Part shown: positions 8,322 through 16,188 of the stretch, piece after piece
How positions within the stretch are numbered: position 1 is the first letter of the stretch
Layout: each line of letters begins with the position of its first letter
Assembly: GCF_008905045.1 (NCBI RefSeq)
Contig: NZ_VWMY01000004.1
Span: 52,787 to 116,786, forward strand
Source: Streptomyces albicerus
GTDB taxonomy: Bacteria; Actinomycetota; Actinomycetes; Streptomycetales; Streptomycetaceae
Length of the DNA: 64,000 bases
Direction of reading: 5' to 3'
Program-made: the position numbers and the translations under genes
Notes under the pieces: model-generated
Database searches by the model: none
The model's input: only the letters and a program-made list of their open reading frames with translations
What the model was told of the DNA's origin: nothing

Positions 8322-9338
8322 ATGGGGGGCAGGCAACGTCCGACCATCAAGACCGTGGCCGCGCGCGCCGGTGTCGGACGCACCACGGTTTCACGAGTCA
8401 TCAACGGCTCGGAGCTCGTCAGTGAGAAGGCCAGGGCCGCCGTGCTCGCCGCCATCGCCGAGCTGAACTACGTACCGAACTCGGTTGCCCGGGGGCTCGT
8501 CACGAGCCGGACGAACTCCGTGGCCCTGGTGATCCCCGAGTCGGAGAGCAAGCTGGGCTCCGAGCCCTACTTCTCGGCGGTCATCCGCGGGGTCAGCACC
8601 GCCCTCGCGGAGACCCGCACACAGCTCCAACTGGTGCTCGTACGCGACCAGGCCGAGCGGGACCAGCTCACCCAGTCGGTGGCGGAGCGGCGTGTCGACG
8701 GGGTGCTGCTGGTCTCGGTGCACGAGCACGACCCACTGCCCGGGCTGCTGGAGGACATGGGACTGCCCACGGTGCTCGCCGGGCGCCGCTCCCCCGCCGA
8801 GTCGCTCAGCCATGTGCACTCCGACAACGCGGGCGGAGCCGCCACGGCTGTCAGCCACCTGCTTGCACAGGGGCGGCGGACCATCGCCACCATCAGCGGT
8901 CCCCTCGACATGGACGTAGCACGCAGCCGGCTCCAGGGCTGGCGGGAGACCCTCGAGAAAGCGGGCCACGAAGCCACGGAACAACTCGTGGCCTCGGCCG
9001 ACTTCACCGAGGAGGGCGGCGAGGCCGCGATGCGTTCACTCCTTGAACAAGTCCCCGCGCTCGACGCCGTGTTCGTCGCCTCGGACGTCATGGCGGCAGG
9101 AGCGCTGGCGGAGCTGCGCAGGCAGGGGCGCAGCGTCCCCGACGACGTGGCCGTGGTCGGATTCGACGACTCCATCATCGCCCGGCACACCAACCCGCCC
9201 CTCACCAGCGTGCGTCAGCCCGTCGAGGAGATCGGCAACAGGATCGCCCATATCCTTCTGGAGGAGATCGGCAATCCCGAGGAGCCGCGTCAGCACGTCG
9301 TTCTCCCTACCGAACTCGTGGTACGCGAATCGTCATAG
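8322..9338 (+). CDS. LacI family transcriptional repressor (CebR-like)
   Basis: A 338-residue LacI/GalR regulator. The N-terminal helix-turn-helix reads TIKTVAARAGVGRTTVSRVI, followed by the hinge helix (SVARGLVTSRTNSVALVIPE) and a periplasmic-binding-protein-like sensor domain from about residue 65 to the end (VVGFDDSIIARHTNPPLTSV is the classic C-terminal core motif). It is divergent from the sugar-uptake/glucosidase operon and two matching operators lie between them, so it probably represses that operon until a beta-glucoside is imported. The ATG at 8322 follows a GGGAGG site. It resembles CebR, but the operator core differs, so it is best treated as a paralogue. Confidence 0.93.
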   Translation: MGGRQRPTIKTVAARAGVGRTTVSRVINGSELVSEKARAAVLAAIAELNYVPNSVARGLVTSRTNSVALVIPESESKLGSEPYFSAVIRGVSTALAETRTQLQLVLVRDQAERDQLTQSVAERRVDGVLLVSVHEHDPLPGLLEDMGLPTVLAGRRSPAESLSHVHSDNAGGAATAVSHLLAQGRRTIATISGPLDMDVARSRLQGWRETLEKAGHEATEQLVASADFTEEGGEAAMRSLLEQVPALDAVFVASDVMAAGALAELRRQGRSVPDDVAVVGFDDSIIARHTNPPLTSVRQPVEEIGNRIAHILLEEIGNPEEPRQHVVLPTELVVRESS

Positions 9339-9623
9339 GTGTTCATCAGGGATGCCCGCGGGCAAGGCCGATCACCTTGCCGCGACATGCCCCTGCGGCA
9401 GCCCCGGGACACCTTCGCAGAGTGCGGCAGCGGACCCTGCCGGCCACGCGGGCAGGAGGCCTGGGCCCTCGTACCGGACACCGAAGCCGGCGGTCGCCGC
9501 GATGCCCTGTCCGGCCGACCGGCCGGCAGATTGCCGATGTCCGTGAATCCTCGTGCCGACTGGGTATCGCCGGTTCGTCAACGCCCGTAATGGCTGTGCG
9601 AGGTGAGCATTCAGGCCCGGGCC

Positions 9624-10109
9624 TCAGCCCGCCTCGGACTCCTCGGACGGGCGCAGATTCTCCTGGAGGTCGCCCGCACCCGTGATGATCGAGGTGTAGA
9701 GGCCGGAGCAGGTCGAGAACTTCTGGGTCGTGGCAGCGTCGAGGGTGGTCTCAGGCACGGTGGCGCACAACTGGCTGAAGTACTGGTCGTAGTACTCGTT
9801 GATAGCAGTGGTGCCATCCAGCGTCGCCTGGTAGCGCTCCTTGTCGGGACGGGCCTCCACCTCCTTGTGCAGCTGCTCCGTGATCGCGTGCACGGCCGCC
9901 GCATGGGTCTCGCAGGCACTGCCCACGCCCGCCCGGCAGTTGTCGGGCTTCGCGCTGACTGCGTCGCTGATCCTGCCGTGCCACTTTCTCTCCAACTCCA
10001 GTGACTCGCCGCCCTGGTCGTCGGTCGAACCTCCGCAGCCCGCGGCTGCCGCCATGATCCCGCAGACCAGCAGCGGTATCAGCGACTGCAATCCCGTACC
10101 GGCTCGCAT
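9624..10109 (-). CDS. Hypothetical secreted lipoprotein
   Basis: A 161-residue protein with a lipoprotein-type signal: [20 protein letters not shown], then AAAAGC with Cys25 as the likely lipidated residue. The mature part is mostly helical and has four more cysteines (around NCRAG, SACETH, LCATV and STCSG) that could form two disulfides. I do not recognise a named family. The ATG at 10107-10109 is preceded by a GGAGG element about 12 bases upstream. It is convergent with the LacI gene and divergent from the decayed sigma-factor gene, with no obvious operon partner. Confidence 0.72.
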   Translation of the reverse strand: MRAGTGLQSLIPLLVCGIMAAAAGCGGSTDDQGGESLELERKWHGRISDAVSAKPDNCRAGVGSACETHAAAVHAITEQLHKEVEARPDKERYQATLDGTTAINEYYDQYFSQLCATVPETTLDAATTQKFSTCSGLYTSIITGAGDLQENLRPSEESEAG

Positions 10110-10406
10110 CGCGCCCCCTGTCCTCCGTCTCCTCCCCCCACCTGGTTCGGGCGGAGGGCCGAGAGCGTAGCGCAACTGCGCCCTACCGGAGGGGAGCTGG
10201 CTGCGGTCACCGATCTGGCCGGATCGACCGCTGAGGAGATCGCTGCCGGCGATCGTGACCGGCCCTCGCCGCTCTTCCATGTCCGGGGCGAGGAACACAA
10301 CCGGAACGGCCCAGGAAGCGGTTGGAAGCGGCTGTACGCAGCCCGTCGGATCCGCCCCAACCACCTTCTTGGGCAGGCCGAGACGGGCGTACGGCATGAT
10401 GAGCCC

Positions 10407-11113
10407 GTGGATTTCGAGCCGTACCGGGGTGAGCTGCTGGCGTTCTGCTACCGGATGTTGGGCTCGTTCCACGAGGCCGAGGACGTGGTTCAAGAGACGT
10501 TGCTGCGTGCCTGGAAGGCCCGGGATCGGTACGACCCGGCGCGCGCGTCGGTGCGGACATGGCTGTACCGGATCGCGACCAACGCGTGCCTGACCGCGCT
10601 GGAGGGGCGTGGTCGGCGGCCGCTGCCGTCCGGGCTGGGCGCGCCGAGTGACGATCCTGAGGCCCCGCTTGCGCCGGCACTCGACGTCCCCTGGATGGAG
10701 CCGTTTCCCGACGCGCGGTTCGACGTGCAGGCGCGGGCCGACCTGCGCCTGGCGTGGGTGGCGGCGGTGCAGGTCGTTCCGGCGCGGCAGCGCGCCGTGC
10801 TGGTGCTGCGGGACGTGCTGGAGTTCACCGCGGCCGAGGTCGCCGAGCAGCTGGGGACCACGGTCGCGGCGGTCAACAGCACGTTGTAACGCGCACGTGC
10901 CGCCGTCGCAGGTGTGGGTGCTCTCGATGCGGTCTGCGAGCCGGACGATCCCGAGGTGAGGGCGGTGGTCCAGCGGTACGTGCGGGTGTTCGAGGCAGCC
11001 GACGTGCCCGCACTGGTGCGGCTGCTGGCCGACGACGCGGTCCTGGAGATGCCGCCGGTCCCGTTGTGGTACCGGGGCAGAAGCGAGTACGGCCTGTTCC
11101 TTGCCCGCGTAGC
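10407..11113 (+). pseudogene. ECF sigma factor (SigJ/ECF41-like), in-frame stop and lost 3' end
   Basis: Residues 1-160 look like an ECF sigma factor. Region 2 contains [20 protein letters not shown] and [15 protein letters not shown], and region 4 contains [34 protein letters not shown]. At 10887-10889 a TAA replaces what should be a Gln codon (relatives read VNSLLQRAR). The same frame then continues as a helical linker and the beginning of the SnoaL-like C-terminal domain (VQRYVRVFEAADVPALVRLL) up to about 11113, where similarity ends in the middle of GRSEYGLFLARV. There are thus two lesions: a nonsense codon and a missing C-terminus. A 160-residue product could still be made, but its SnoaL domain is gone. 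Confidence 0.8.
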
Positions 11114-11115
11114 TC

Positions 11116-11283
11116 ATGGCCGAGAACCTGATCGACGAGTACCGGCTGCTGACCTTCCCTGCCGTCCTCGGCACCGGCGACCGGCTCTTCCCCGCCGGCG
11201 GCCCTCACGCGGAGTTGGAGTGCCTGTCGGCGGAACAGGTCGGCGCCGCCGTCCTCACTCGTCACCGAACGGCCGCCCGATGA
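11116..11283 (+). pseudogene. RibD/dihydrofolate-reductase-like domain, C-terminal fragment
   Basis: Fifty-five codons read AENLIDEYRLLTFPAVLGTG, then DRLFPAGG, and end in SAEQVGAAVLTRHR. This is the standard C-terminal end of small RibD_C-type dihydrofolate reductase family proteins (about 185 residues when complete). The N-terminal two thirds are missing and the fragment abuts the broken sigma-factor gene at about 11113, which implies a deletion that joined the two. The stop overlaps the ATG of the next remnant (ATGA), so these were once consecutive genes of one operon. Confidence 0.7.
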
Positions 11284-11357
11284 CCGTCCTCTTCATGGCC
11301 CTGTACGAGGCGCCCGCCGATCCCACAGCATTCGATCGGCACTACCGCGAAATACGC
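11280..11357 (+). pseudogene. EthD-like protein, N-terminal fragment
   Basis: From the ATG at 11280 the translation MTVLFMALYEAPADPTAFDR followed by HYREI matches the first ~25 residues of small EthD-domain proteins (about 100 residues, dimeric alpha/beta ferredoxin-like fold). After HYREI the similarity stops abruptly, although the frame stays open. It overlaps the stop of the RibD fragment by four bases. Confidence 0.55.
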
Positions 11358-11756
11358 GCAGCCTCCGCCTCCTGCGAAGGGCATGCCGCCGCAGCCAATG
11401 CGGCGCACCTCCAAGGACTCGCCCCCGGTCCGCAGCATGATCTACCGGGCCGACGAGAACGTGTTGTAGAGGCATCTCCGCGCGAACCCGCAACGCAGGA
11501 ACGAGACTTACTGGATCGTTCCCGCCGGAGCCTTCGACGACGTCTGCTCGCCCGAGCATCGCAGAACAACCGGCTGCCGACCTCGGGCGAGCGACAGCAG
11601 ACCGTCAGCTGTGGGGCGGCCCGCCACCGAGGTGTGGTATTTCGCAGCGCGTGGCCCATCGACTGCAGCCGCTCCAGGCACCATGGCGACTACCCAGCAT
11701 GAAATGGCAACGGGCCGTCCATGGGAATTCCAACTGGCCGCTGCCAATGCGGCTTC
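11358..11756. other. Decayed non-coding stretch between EthD remnant and methyltransferase
   Basis: About 400 bases without an intact gene. One forward frame from 11404 reads PPVRSMIYRADENVL, a TAG at 11467-11469, then NETYWIVPAGAFDDVC. It looks like a coding relic with one nonsense mutation, but I cannot name the family. No clear terminator or promoter is visible. Confidence 0.4.
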
Positions 11757-12446
11757 TCAGCCAGGGGTGGTCGGCGGTTCTGCAATGCCGATGAAGTTCC
11801 CGGCCATGGGCCGGATGCTGACCGACCACCCCAGCGCTGTGAGATCGTCCGTGAGGGTCCGGGCATCGTGGAACACCTTCACGATGCGGTACTGGCTGCC
11901 GTCATCGAGCCGGCGCAGCGCCGCCGGGGTGGGCTGGTTCACGAGGACTTCCTCGTTTGCGGCTGCCGCGGGGCCATCGTCGATGAAGATCGCTTTACCG
12001 CCCGGCGCGAGCGCGTCGGCGACGGTGTTCCAGAACTCGGGCAACCGCGTCGGCGGGACATGGGAGAGCCAGAAGGCGAAGAACACCGTGTCGTAGCGCT
12101 CTGGAGACTTCCACTCGAACAAGTCGGCCTCAACGAACTGGACAGTGGGAGATGCGGTGCGCGCACGCGCGAGGGTCAACACTTCGGCTGCCACGTCGAC
12201 AGCGGTCACCGACTGCGCCCGCGCCGCGAGTCTCGACGTCCACTGACCCGTTCCGCAGGCCAACTCCAGCACGTTTCCAACGATCGGGAGGTCATCGACG
12301 ACAGCCAGCAACTCCTGCAGCTCTTCGCGCTCCGCATAGGGCCGGTCGTATTCAGCCGCGCCCGCCCTGTAATAGGCCATCTGCTCTGCCAGGAGAGCGT
12401 CGTCATCCAATGCAGGTTCCTCGCATCCGGGTTCGGTCAGAGCCAA
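11757..12446 (-). CDS. Class I SAM-dependent methyltransferase
   Basis: A protein of up to 229 residues with a Rossmann-type methyltransferase fold. Motif I is VLELACGTGQWT (near residue 61), followed by the acidic ribose-binding position in VTAVDVAAEVL, the adenine contact in FVEADLFEWKSPERYD, and the post-motif ALAPGGKAIFIDDG. The N-terminal MAYYRAGAAEYDRPYA segment is typical of small-molecule methyltransferases of this group. The frame opens with a TTG at 12444-12446; an internal ATG at MAYYRAG is a credible alternative start. The substrate is unknown. It is next to a decayed region and is probably monocistronic. Confidence 0.87.
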   Translation of the reverse strand: MALTEPGCEEPALDDDALLAEQMAYYRAGAAEYDRPYAEREELQELLAVVDDLPIVGNVLELACGTGQWTSRLAARAQSVTAVDVAAEVLTLARARTASPTVQFVEADLFEWKSPERYDTVFFAFWLSHVPPTRLPEFWNTVADALAPGGKAIFIDDGPAAAANEEVLVNQPTPAALRRLDDGSQYRIVKVFHDARTLTDDLTALGWSVSIRPMAGNFIGIAEPPTTPG

Positions 12447-12633
12447 GCGCGCTCAGCTCGCCGGCTTGGTTGCCACAGACACTGTCGGCTTTCCCCCTTG
12501 GGCAAGGTCAAGAGCCATCCGCTCTCCCTGGACCAGATCACCTGAGATCTTCAGTGCCCCGGATGGTGGTGGGGCGGACTGCACCGAGGTGTTCATGCGA
12601 AGGACGAGTGGGCCGGCGGGAATCGCACCTCTC

Positions 12634-13095
12634 TTACCGCTCCACCCGTGGTCCGCTGGGCTCGGAGCTCACGCCCATTACGCGGTACATGCCGATCGAG
12701 TCGTGCGTGGCGGTGTCGGCGAAGCCGAACTTCTCGTAGAGGAAGCGTGCGGGGCCGTCCGCGATCAGTGAGATATAGGCGCCGGCGGGCGCCCGGCGCT
12801 CCAGTTCCTCGGTGAGCGCGGCCATGATGCGCTTGCCGAGGCCGCGCCCCTGGTGTGTCGGGTGTACGCAGATGTCGACGATCTGGAACGCGGTCCCACC
12901 GTCACCGATGATTCGCCCCATGCCGATGGGGTTCCCCTCGCGCTGGAGGACCACTCCGTGCCATGTGTTGGGCAGGGCGAGCGCAACCGCTTCGGGGGCT
13001 TTGTCCGAGAGGCCGGCATCCGTGCGCAAGCGGCGGAACACGTCGACGGAGGGCACGCCCACACTCAACTCGTAAGGGTCATTTAAGCTAGTCAC
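12634..13095 (-). CDS. GNAT family N-acetyltransferase, possible TTA codon near start
   Basis: A 153-residue GNAT acetyltransferase. The acetyl-CoA pyrophosphate loop is HPTHQGRGLGKRIMAAL and the C-terminal FLYEKFGFADT motif is typical. It would transfer an acetyl group to an unidentified amine. With the GTG start at 13093-13095 the fourth codon is TTA, the rare codon read by the bldA tRNA in Streptomyces, which would make expression depend on development. No strong ribosome site precedes this GTG, and starts at codons 10, 12 or 14 (TTG, GTG, GTG) would exclude the TTA, so the point is unresolved. Confidence 0.85.
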   Translation of the reverse strand: MTSLNDPYELSVGVPSVDVFRRLRTDAGLSDKAPEAVALALPNTWHGVVLQREGNPIGMGRIIGDGGTAFQIVDICVHPTHQGRGLGKRIMAALTEELERRAPAGAYISLIADGPARFLYEKFGFADTATHDSIGMYRVMGVSSEPSGPRVER

Positions 13096-13295
13096 ACGTT
13101 ACATGCTATCGAGCCGTGCTGGGCTGCGCCACAAAACCTGAACTGCTGGACAGGCCCTGGCGCGGAATTCTCGTGACGGATGGTCAGCTTGTCGTGCGTC
13201 ACGGCACGGGCCGTTGGCGCGTGAGACGGATGGCCCCATGTCGGACCGCGTGACGTTCGCAGTGATGGGCCGGCCTTCGGTGCACGACTCGCTGG

Positions 13296-13823
13296 TCAGT
13301 GGTCGGCTTCGGCGTGGTCGCCGTGGTCGCTGAGCTGGGCTTCGAACCAGTCGTGCAGGGCGTCGACCAGTGCGGGCTCTTCGGTGTCGTAGGTGAGAGT
13401 GGCCCCGTCGGGCCGTTCCCGGTAGCGCACCTCGATGCGCTCGTGGCCGTCTTCCAGTTCCGCCAGGCCCGGCATGCTGTCGCCGTGTATCTGGGCAGGG
13501 TCGCCGAAGTCTCCCTGGCTGAACGCTTCGGCTTCCTGTTGGAGGTGGGTGCGTATGAGGTCGATCTGCTTCTCGTCGTCGGGCTGGTCGGCGACGACAT
13601 CCTGGACCCCGCCCGTCCGGGTGGGGGTGAAGTGGTGGGTGGTCTGTTCGAGGTCGAAGGGCATCACGGTCCGACCGCGCTCGGCGACCGCCTCTTGCCG
13701 GTCGGTCCGCCGGTCACCACTGTCCTGCGGCGGGCCGCCGATCAGCAGGACGGCGGCCAGCGCCGCGCCGACACCTCCTGCGGCGATGCCCGCCGTCAAC
13801 AGTCGGCGCTTGCCGTCATTCAT
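13296..13823 (-). CDS. Membrane-anchored conserved protein (often annotated 'aspartate carbamoyltransferase')
   Basis: A 175-residue protein with an N-terminal anchor (LLTAGIAAGGVGAALAAVLLIGG) and an exported domain of about 120 residues with MPFDLEQTTHHFTPTRTGGV, DPAQIHGDSMPGLAELEDG and RYRERPDGATLTYDTEEP. As far as I recall, relatives in actinobacteria carry the label 'aspartate carbamoyltransferase', but none of the carbamoyl-phosphate or aspartate site motifs (STRTR, HPxQ) is present, so that label is not supported. Its start overlaps the MarR gene end by 8 bases, so the two are co-transcribed. The function is unknown. Confidence 0.78.
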   Translation of the reverse strand: MNDGKRRLLTAGIAAGGVGAALAAVLLIGGPPQDSGDRRTDRQEAVAERGRTVMPFDLEQTTHHFTPTRTGGVQDVVADQPDDEKQIDLIRTHLQQEAEAFSQGDFGDPAQIHGDSMPGLAELEDGHERIEVRYRERPDGATLTYDTEEPALVDALHDWFEAQLSDHGDHAEADH

Positions 13824-14259
13824 CCAGTGCCTCCGTCAGCACTCCGAGGGCGTGCAGTACACCCTCTCGCTCGTGGGGTGGGATCGCGTCAAGCAGCCGG
13901 GAGAACTTCTCCCGCCGCGCGTCGGCGAGGTTGTGCGCAGCCTTCTGCCCTGAGGACGTGAGACGCAGGACGACACCACGGCCGTCGTCGGGGGCCGGGG
14001 CGCGTTCCACCCAGCCGCGGGCGGTCAGCTGCCCGACGAGCCGACTGACGGTGCTCTTCTGCAGTCGCAGCCGGCGAGCCAGTTCCACCTGCCGCAGTTC
14101 GCCCTCCTGCGCAAGCTCACCGAGGGCGTGCGCCTCGGAGACCGGGATCGCCTGGCCACACGGGGTGCTTTCCGGCTGGTGCAGCCCGAAAGCACGGACG
14201 AAGCCCCGCAGCGCGTCTTGCAGCAGGGCAGGATCCGCCGCTCCACCATCTTCCGACAT
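13816..14259 (-). CDS. MarR family transcriptional regulator
   Basis: A 147-residue winged-helix MarR regulator. The DNA-binding part is LRQVELARRLRLQKSTVSRL followed by the wing APDDGRGVVLRLTSSGQ; the flanking helices form the dimer. The ATG at 14257-14259 is where similarity begins. Directly upstream are two 17-bp copies of GGTTCGACGnTnCAACC and a palindrome related to the one at 14729-14746, so it probably autoregulates. It leads an operon with the membrane-anchored conserved protein. Confidence 0.9.
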   Translation of the reverse strand: MSEDGGAADPALLQDALRGFVRAFGLHQPESTPCGQAIPVSEAHALGELAQEGELRQVELARRLRLQKSTVSRLVGQLTARGWVERAPAPDDGRGVVLRLTSSGQKAAHNLADARREKFSRLLDAIPPHEREGVLHALGVLTEALDE

Positions 14260-14297
14260 GGTTCGACGGTACAACCAGATGGTTCGACGCTGCAACC
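14260..14297. promoter_or_regulatory. Repeated operator-like motif upstream of marR-type gene
   Basis: GGTTCGACGGTACAACC (14260-14276) and GGTTCGACGCTGCAACC (14281-14297) are 21 bp apart, start to start. Between and across them lies TACAACCAGATGGTTCGA (14270-14287), a palindrome whose ACAACCAnATGGTT core recurs at the start of the ArsR gene at 14730. Likely the binding site of the adjacent MarR protein. Confidence 0.65.
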
Positions 14298-14419
14298 ACC
14301 TGGCTGTGACGTGCTTGCCGGGAGGGAGCGGCGTGACCTTCCCGGCCTGCCGGATCACCGGATCACCGGATCGGCGCACTCGACGTGCTCGACGTGCTCG
14401 CCGAACAGAGCGACGTCTA

Positions 14420-14656
14420 CTACTGCCAGGTCAGGGCGAACACGCACGAGGCGGACGGGATGTCGCCAGCGTCCGCTCGCACCGAGAGACACTTCGACCG
14501 CACCTGACGGACCCGGAAGATGAACCCGAGGAACGTGAACGCGATGCACCCTTGGGAGCCGCGCTGGCTGCTGTCCTTGCAGTACACCATCCTGGTCTTG
14601 TCCGGGTGGGGCTCCAGCCCGACCTCGCCCGTCCACTGCCGAAGAGCCGCAAACAC
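14420..14656 (-). pseudogene. Group II intron reverse transcriptase/maturase remnant
   Basis: The frame contains EVGLEPHPDKTRMVYCKD, then SSQRGSQGCIAFTFLGFIFR. This matches the segment after the YADD active site in group II intron-encoded reverse transcriptases (usual form: GLxLHPxKTxIVYCKD...FxFLGFxF). Only about 78 codons remain; the catalytic YADD, the fingers, the maturase and the endonuclease domains are absent. No intron RNA domain V could be recognised by eye nearby. It is a relic of a retroelement between two regulator genes. Confidence 0.72.
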
Positions 14657-14700
14657 ATGGTGCGTCCGGATCCTCAGCGACCGTAACGCGGTGCACGTGC

Positions 14701-14746
14701 TTGCATCCGCGGCCAGCCGCGACTAACGTACAACCACATGGTTGTA
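14701..14746 (+). promoter_or_regulatory. Promoter and palindromic operator over the ArsR start codon
   Basis: TTGCAT (14701-14706) and TAACGT (14724-14729), 17 bp apart, fit -35 and -10 elements. The predicted transcript starts within about 2 bases of the ATG at 14738, so the mRNA is probably leaderless; no ribosome site is seen. The palindrome TACAACCACATGGTTGTA (14729-14746, 8-bp perfect arms) covers the start codon and shares its core with the marR upstream region. Confidence 0.62.
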
Positions 14747-15091
14747 GGAGAACTGAGTGAGGCAGACGCCGACAGCATCTTCCACGCCCTGGCGGACGCG
14801 ACCCGCCGCGACATCATCGCCCGGGTGATCCGCAAGGAGGAGTCCGTGTCGGCGCTCGCACAGCACTACCCCATGAGCTTCGCGGCGGTGCAGAAGCATG
14901 TGGCCGTTCTCGAACGTGCTTCGCTCATTGCCAAGAGAAGGCGCGGAAGGGAGCAGATCGTGCATCCCGACATGGCGGCACTCCGCCGGGCGGCCCGTCT
15001 CCTCGACGCGTACGAGGAGGTCTGGCGGCATCGAGTGGCACGCATCGAACAGATCCTGGCCGAAGACCAAGAAGGGAAGGCAGAACTGTGA
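14738..15091 (+). CDS. ArsR family (winged-helix) regulator
   Basis: A 117-residue ArsR/SmtB-type repressor: IFHALADATRRDIIARVI opens the domain, the recognition region is ALAQHYPMSFAAVQKHVAVLERASL, and the wing is AKRRRGREQIVHPD. No metal-binding CxC motif is present, so it belongs to the non-metal branch that is usually paired with an SRPBCC/AHSA1 protein. Its stop overlaps the start of that partner gene (GTGA). The ATG at 14738 is the only usable start and lies inside a palindrome, indicating autoregulation and a leaderless transcript. Confidence 0.9.
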   Translation: MVVGELSEADADSIFHALADATRRDIIARVIRKEESVSALAQHYPMSFAAVQKHVAVLERASLIAKRRRGREQIVHPDMAALRRAARLLDAYEEVWRHRVARIEQILAEDQEGKAEL

Positions 15092-15582
15092 CTGTGATCA
15101 GTACGCACAAGGACAGTGAGGCGTTGACCCTGACGTTCGTCGCCGAGTTCGACGCCGACCCCGAGCGCGTATGGCAGGTGTGGGAAGACCCACGTCAGTT
15201 GGAGCGCTGGTGGGGTCCGCCCACGTGGCCGGCCACCTTCGAGCAGCACGACTTCGTGGTGGGGGGCAGGTCCCGCTACTTCATGACCGGCCCGGAGGGT
15301 GAGAAGGCACGCGGGTGGTGGACGATCACCGCCATCGAAGCGCCGCACCGGCTCGAGTTCGACGACGGCTTCGCCGGCGATGACGGCGAACCTGTCACCA
15401 CCATGGAGCCGACCCGTGCCGTCGTGACCATCGAGGGCCTCGGAACCGGATCGCGCATGACGACGGTCACGACGTTCACCAGCGCCGAGCAGCTCGAGAA
15501 GATGTTGGCCATGGGCATGGAAGAAGGCATGCGTCTGGCCATGGGGCAGATCGACACACTGCTCGTCGACGCCCCGCACTGA
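15088..15582 (+). CDS. SRPBCC (AHSA1/START-like) protein
   Basis: A 164-residue helix-grip protein of the AHSA1 branch: FDADPERVWQVWEDPRQLER then WWGPPTWPATFEQHDFVVGG, then MTTVTTFTSAEQLEKMLAMG near the C-terminus. Such proteins bind hydrophobic ligands in a large cavity and in many actinobacteria are encoded directly after an ArsR regulator. The GTG start overlaps the ArsR stop by four bases, so translation is coupled. The ligand is unknown. Confidence 0.9.
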   Translation: MTVISTHKDSEALTLTFVAEFDADPERVWQVWEDPRQLERWWGPPTWPATFEQHDFVVGGRSRYFMTGPEGEKARGWWTITAIEAPHRLEFDDGFAGDDGEPVTTMEPTRAVVTIEGLGTGSRMTTVTTFTSAEQLEKMLAMGMEEGMRLAMGQIDTLLVDAPH

Positions 15583-15760
15583 CACGTCCCCCGGCGTCCC
15601 ACTCCACGTCCGTCCCGGCTCGCGCGGCTGTCGACCCCGGCTACGGGGCCGCAGCCCGACCTCCGAACATCGCCCTACGCCCTGGTGACCGCTCGTCGGG
15701 CACCCGCGGATGCCGCCGACTCGGATACCGGTTTCGGCAGTTCATTGACGACACCCACCC

Positions 15761-16039
15761 ATGAACGACCACGGCGGCGCCGCCCCTGCGGGTGGCGCCG
15801 CCCTTCGATCTACTGATACCTGCGACCGGTACGAGGCCGGCGAGCGGTTCGTGCGCGGGGAGAAGTCCGTGGTGATCGCGAGGGATCTGCGGCGCAGTGA
15901 GCGCTCGGTGGAACGCTGGAGGCGTGCATGCCGAGAGGGCAGGATGGATGCTCTCGCCTCCACGGGACCGCCGAAACTTCCCAAGCTGCCCGAGGCCCAG
16001 TTCGCCGTTCTGGAGAAGGAGTCTTCTGGGAGCGCTTGA
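15761..16039 (+). pseudogene. IS630-type transposase, N-terminal HTH fragment
   Basis: Ninety-two codons contain VVIARDLRRSERSVERWRRA, then CREGRMDALASTGPPKLPKL and AQFAVLEKE. This matches the N-terminal helix-turn-helix of IS630-family transposases in Streptomyces (usual: VARELRVSxRSVxRWRRxWxxGGxxALxSKGPxxxPKLSxxQxAxLExEL). The frame ends 7 codons later, so the DDE catalytic domain (about 200 residues) is lost. A GGCGGCGCC/GGCGCCGCC inverted repeat overlaps the first codons. Confidence 0.72.
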
Positions 16040-16188
16040 GGGCTCGCGGTGGGAGCATCGAAGTGCCGCGCGGGATGAGGCTGCGATGGCGCCACTACGG
16101 GCCGGGCGGAACAGAACACCGCGGGCTGACACACGGATCAGGGCAATGAGGCACGGTTCGCATCCATCCATAGTGCCCAGGGGGGCTG

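Noticed and set aside
5533..8466. A 977-codon forward frame across the ABC importer genes
   Set aside because: It runs antisense to three recognised genes and has no domain of its own.
9353..9364. Perfect palindrome TGCCCGCGGGCA after the LacI gene
   Set aside because: Short and fully GC-rich; such dyads are common by chance in this composition and no regulator or terminator role is evident.
11404..11580. Coding-like frame with MIYRADENVL, TAG, NETYWIVPAGAFD
   Set aside because: It looks like a relic with a nonsense codon, but I could not assign it to any family, so it is only described within the decayed region.
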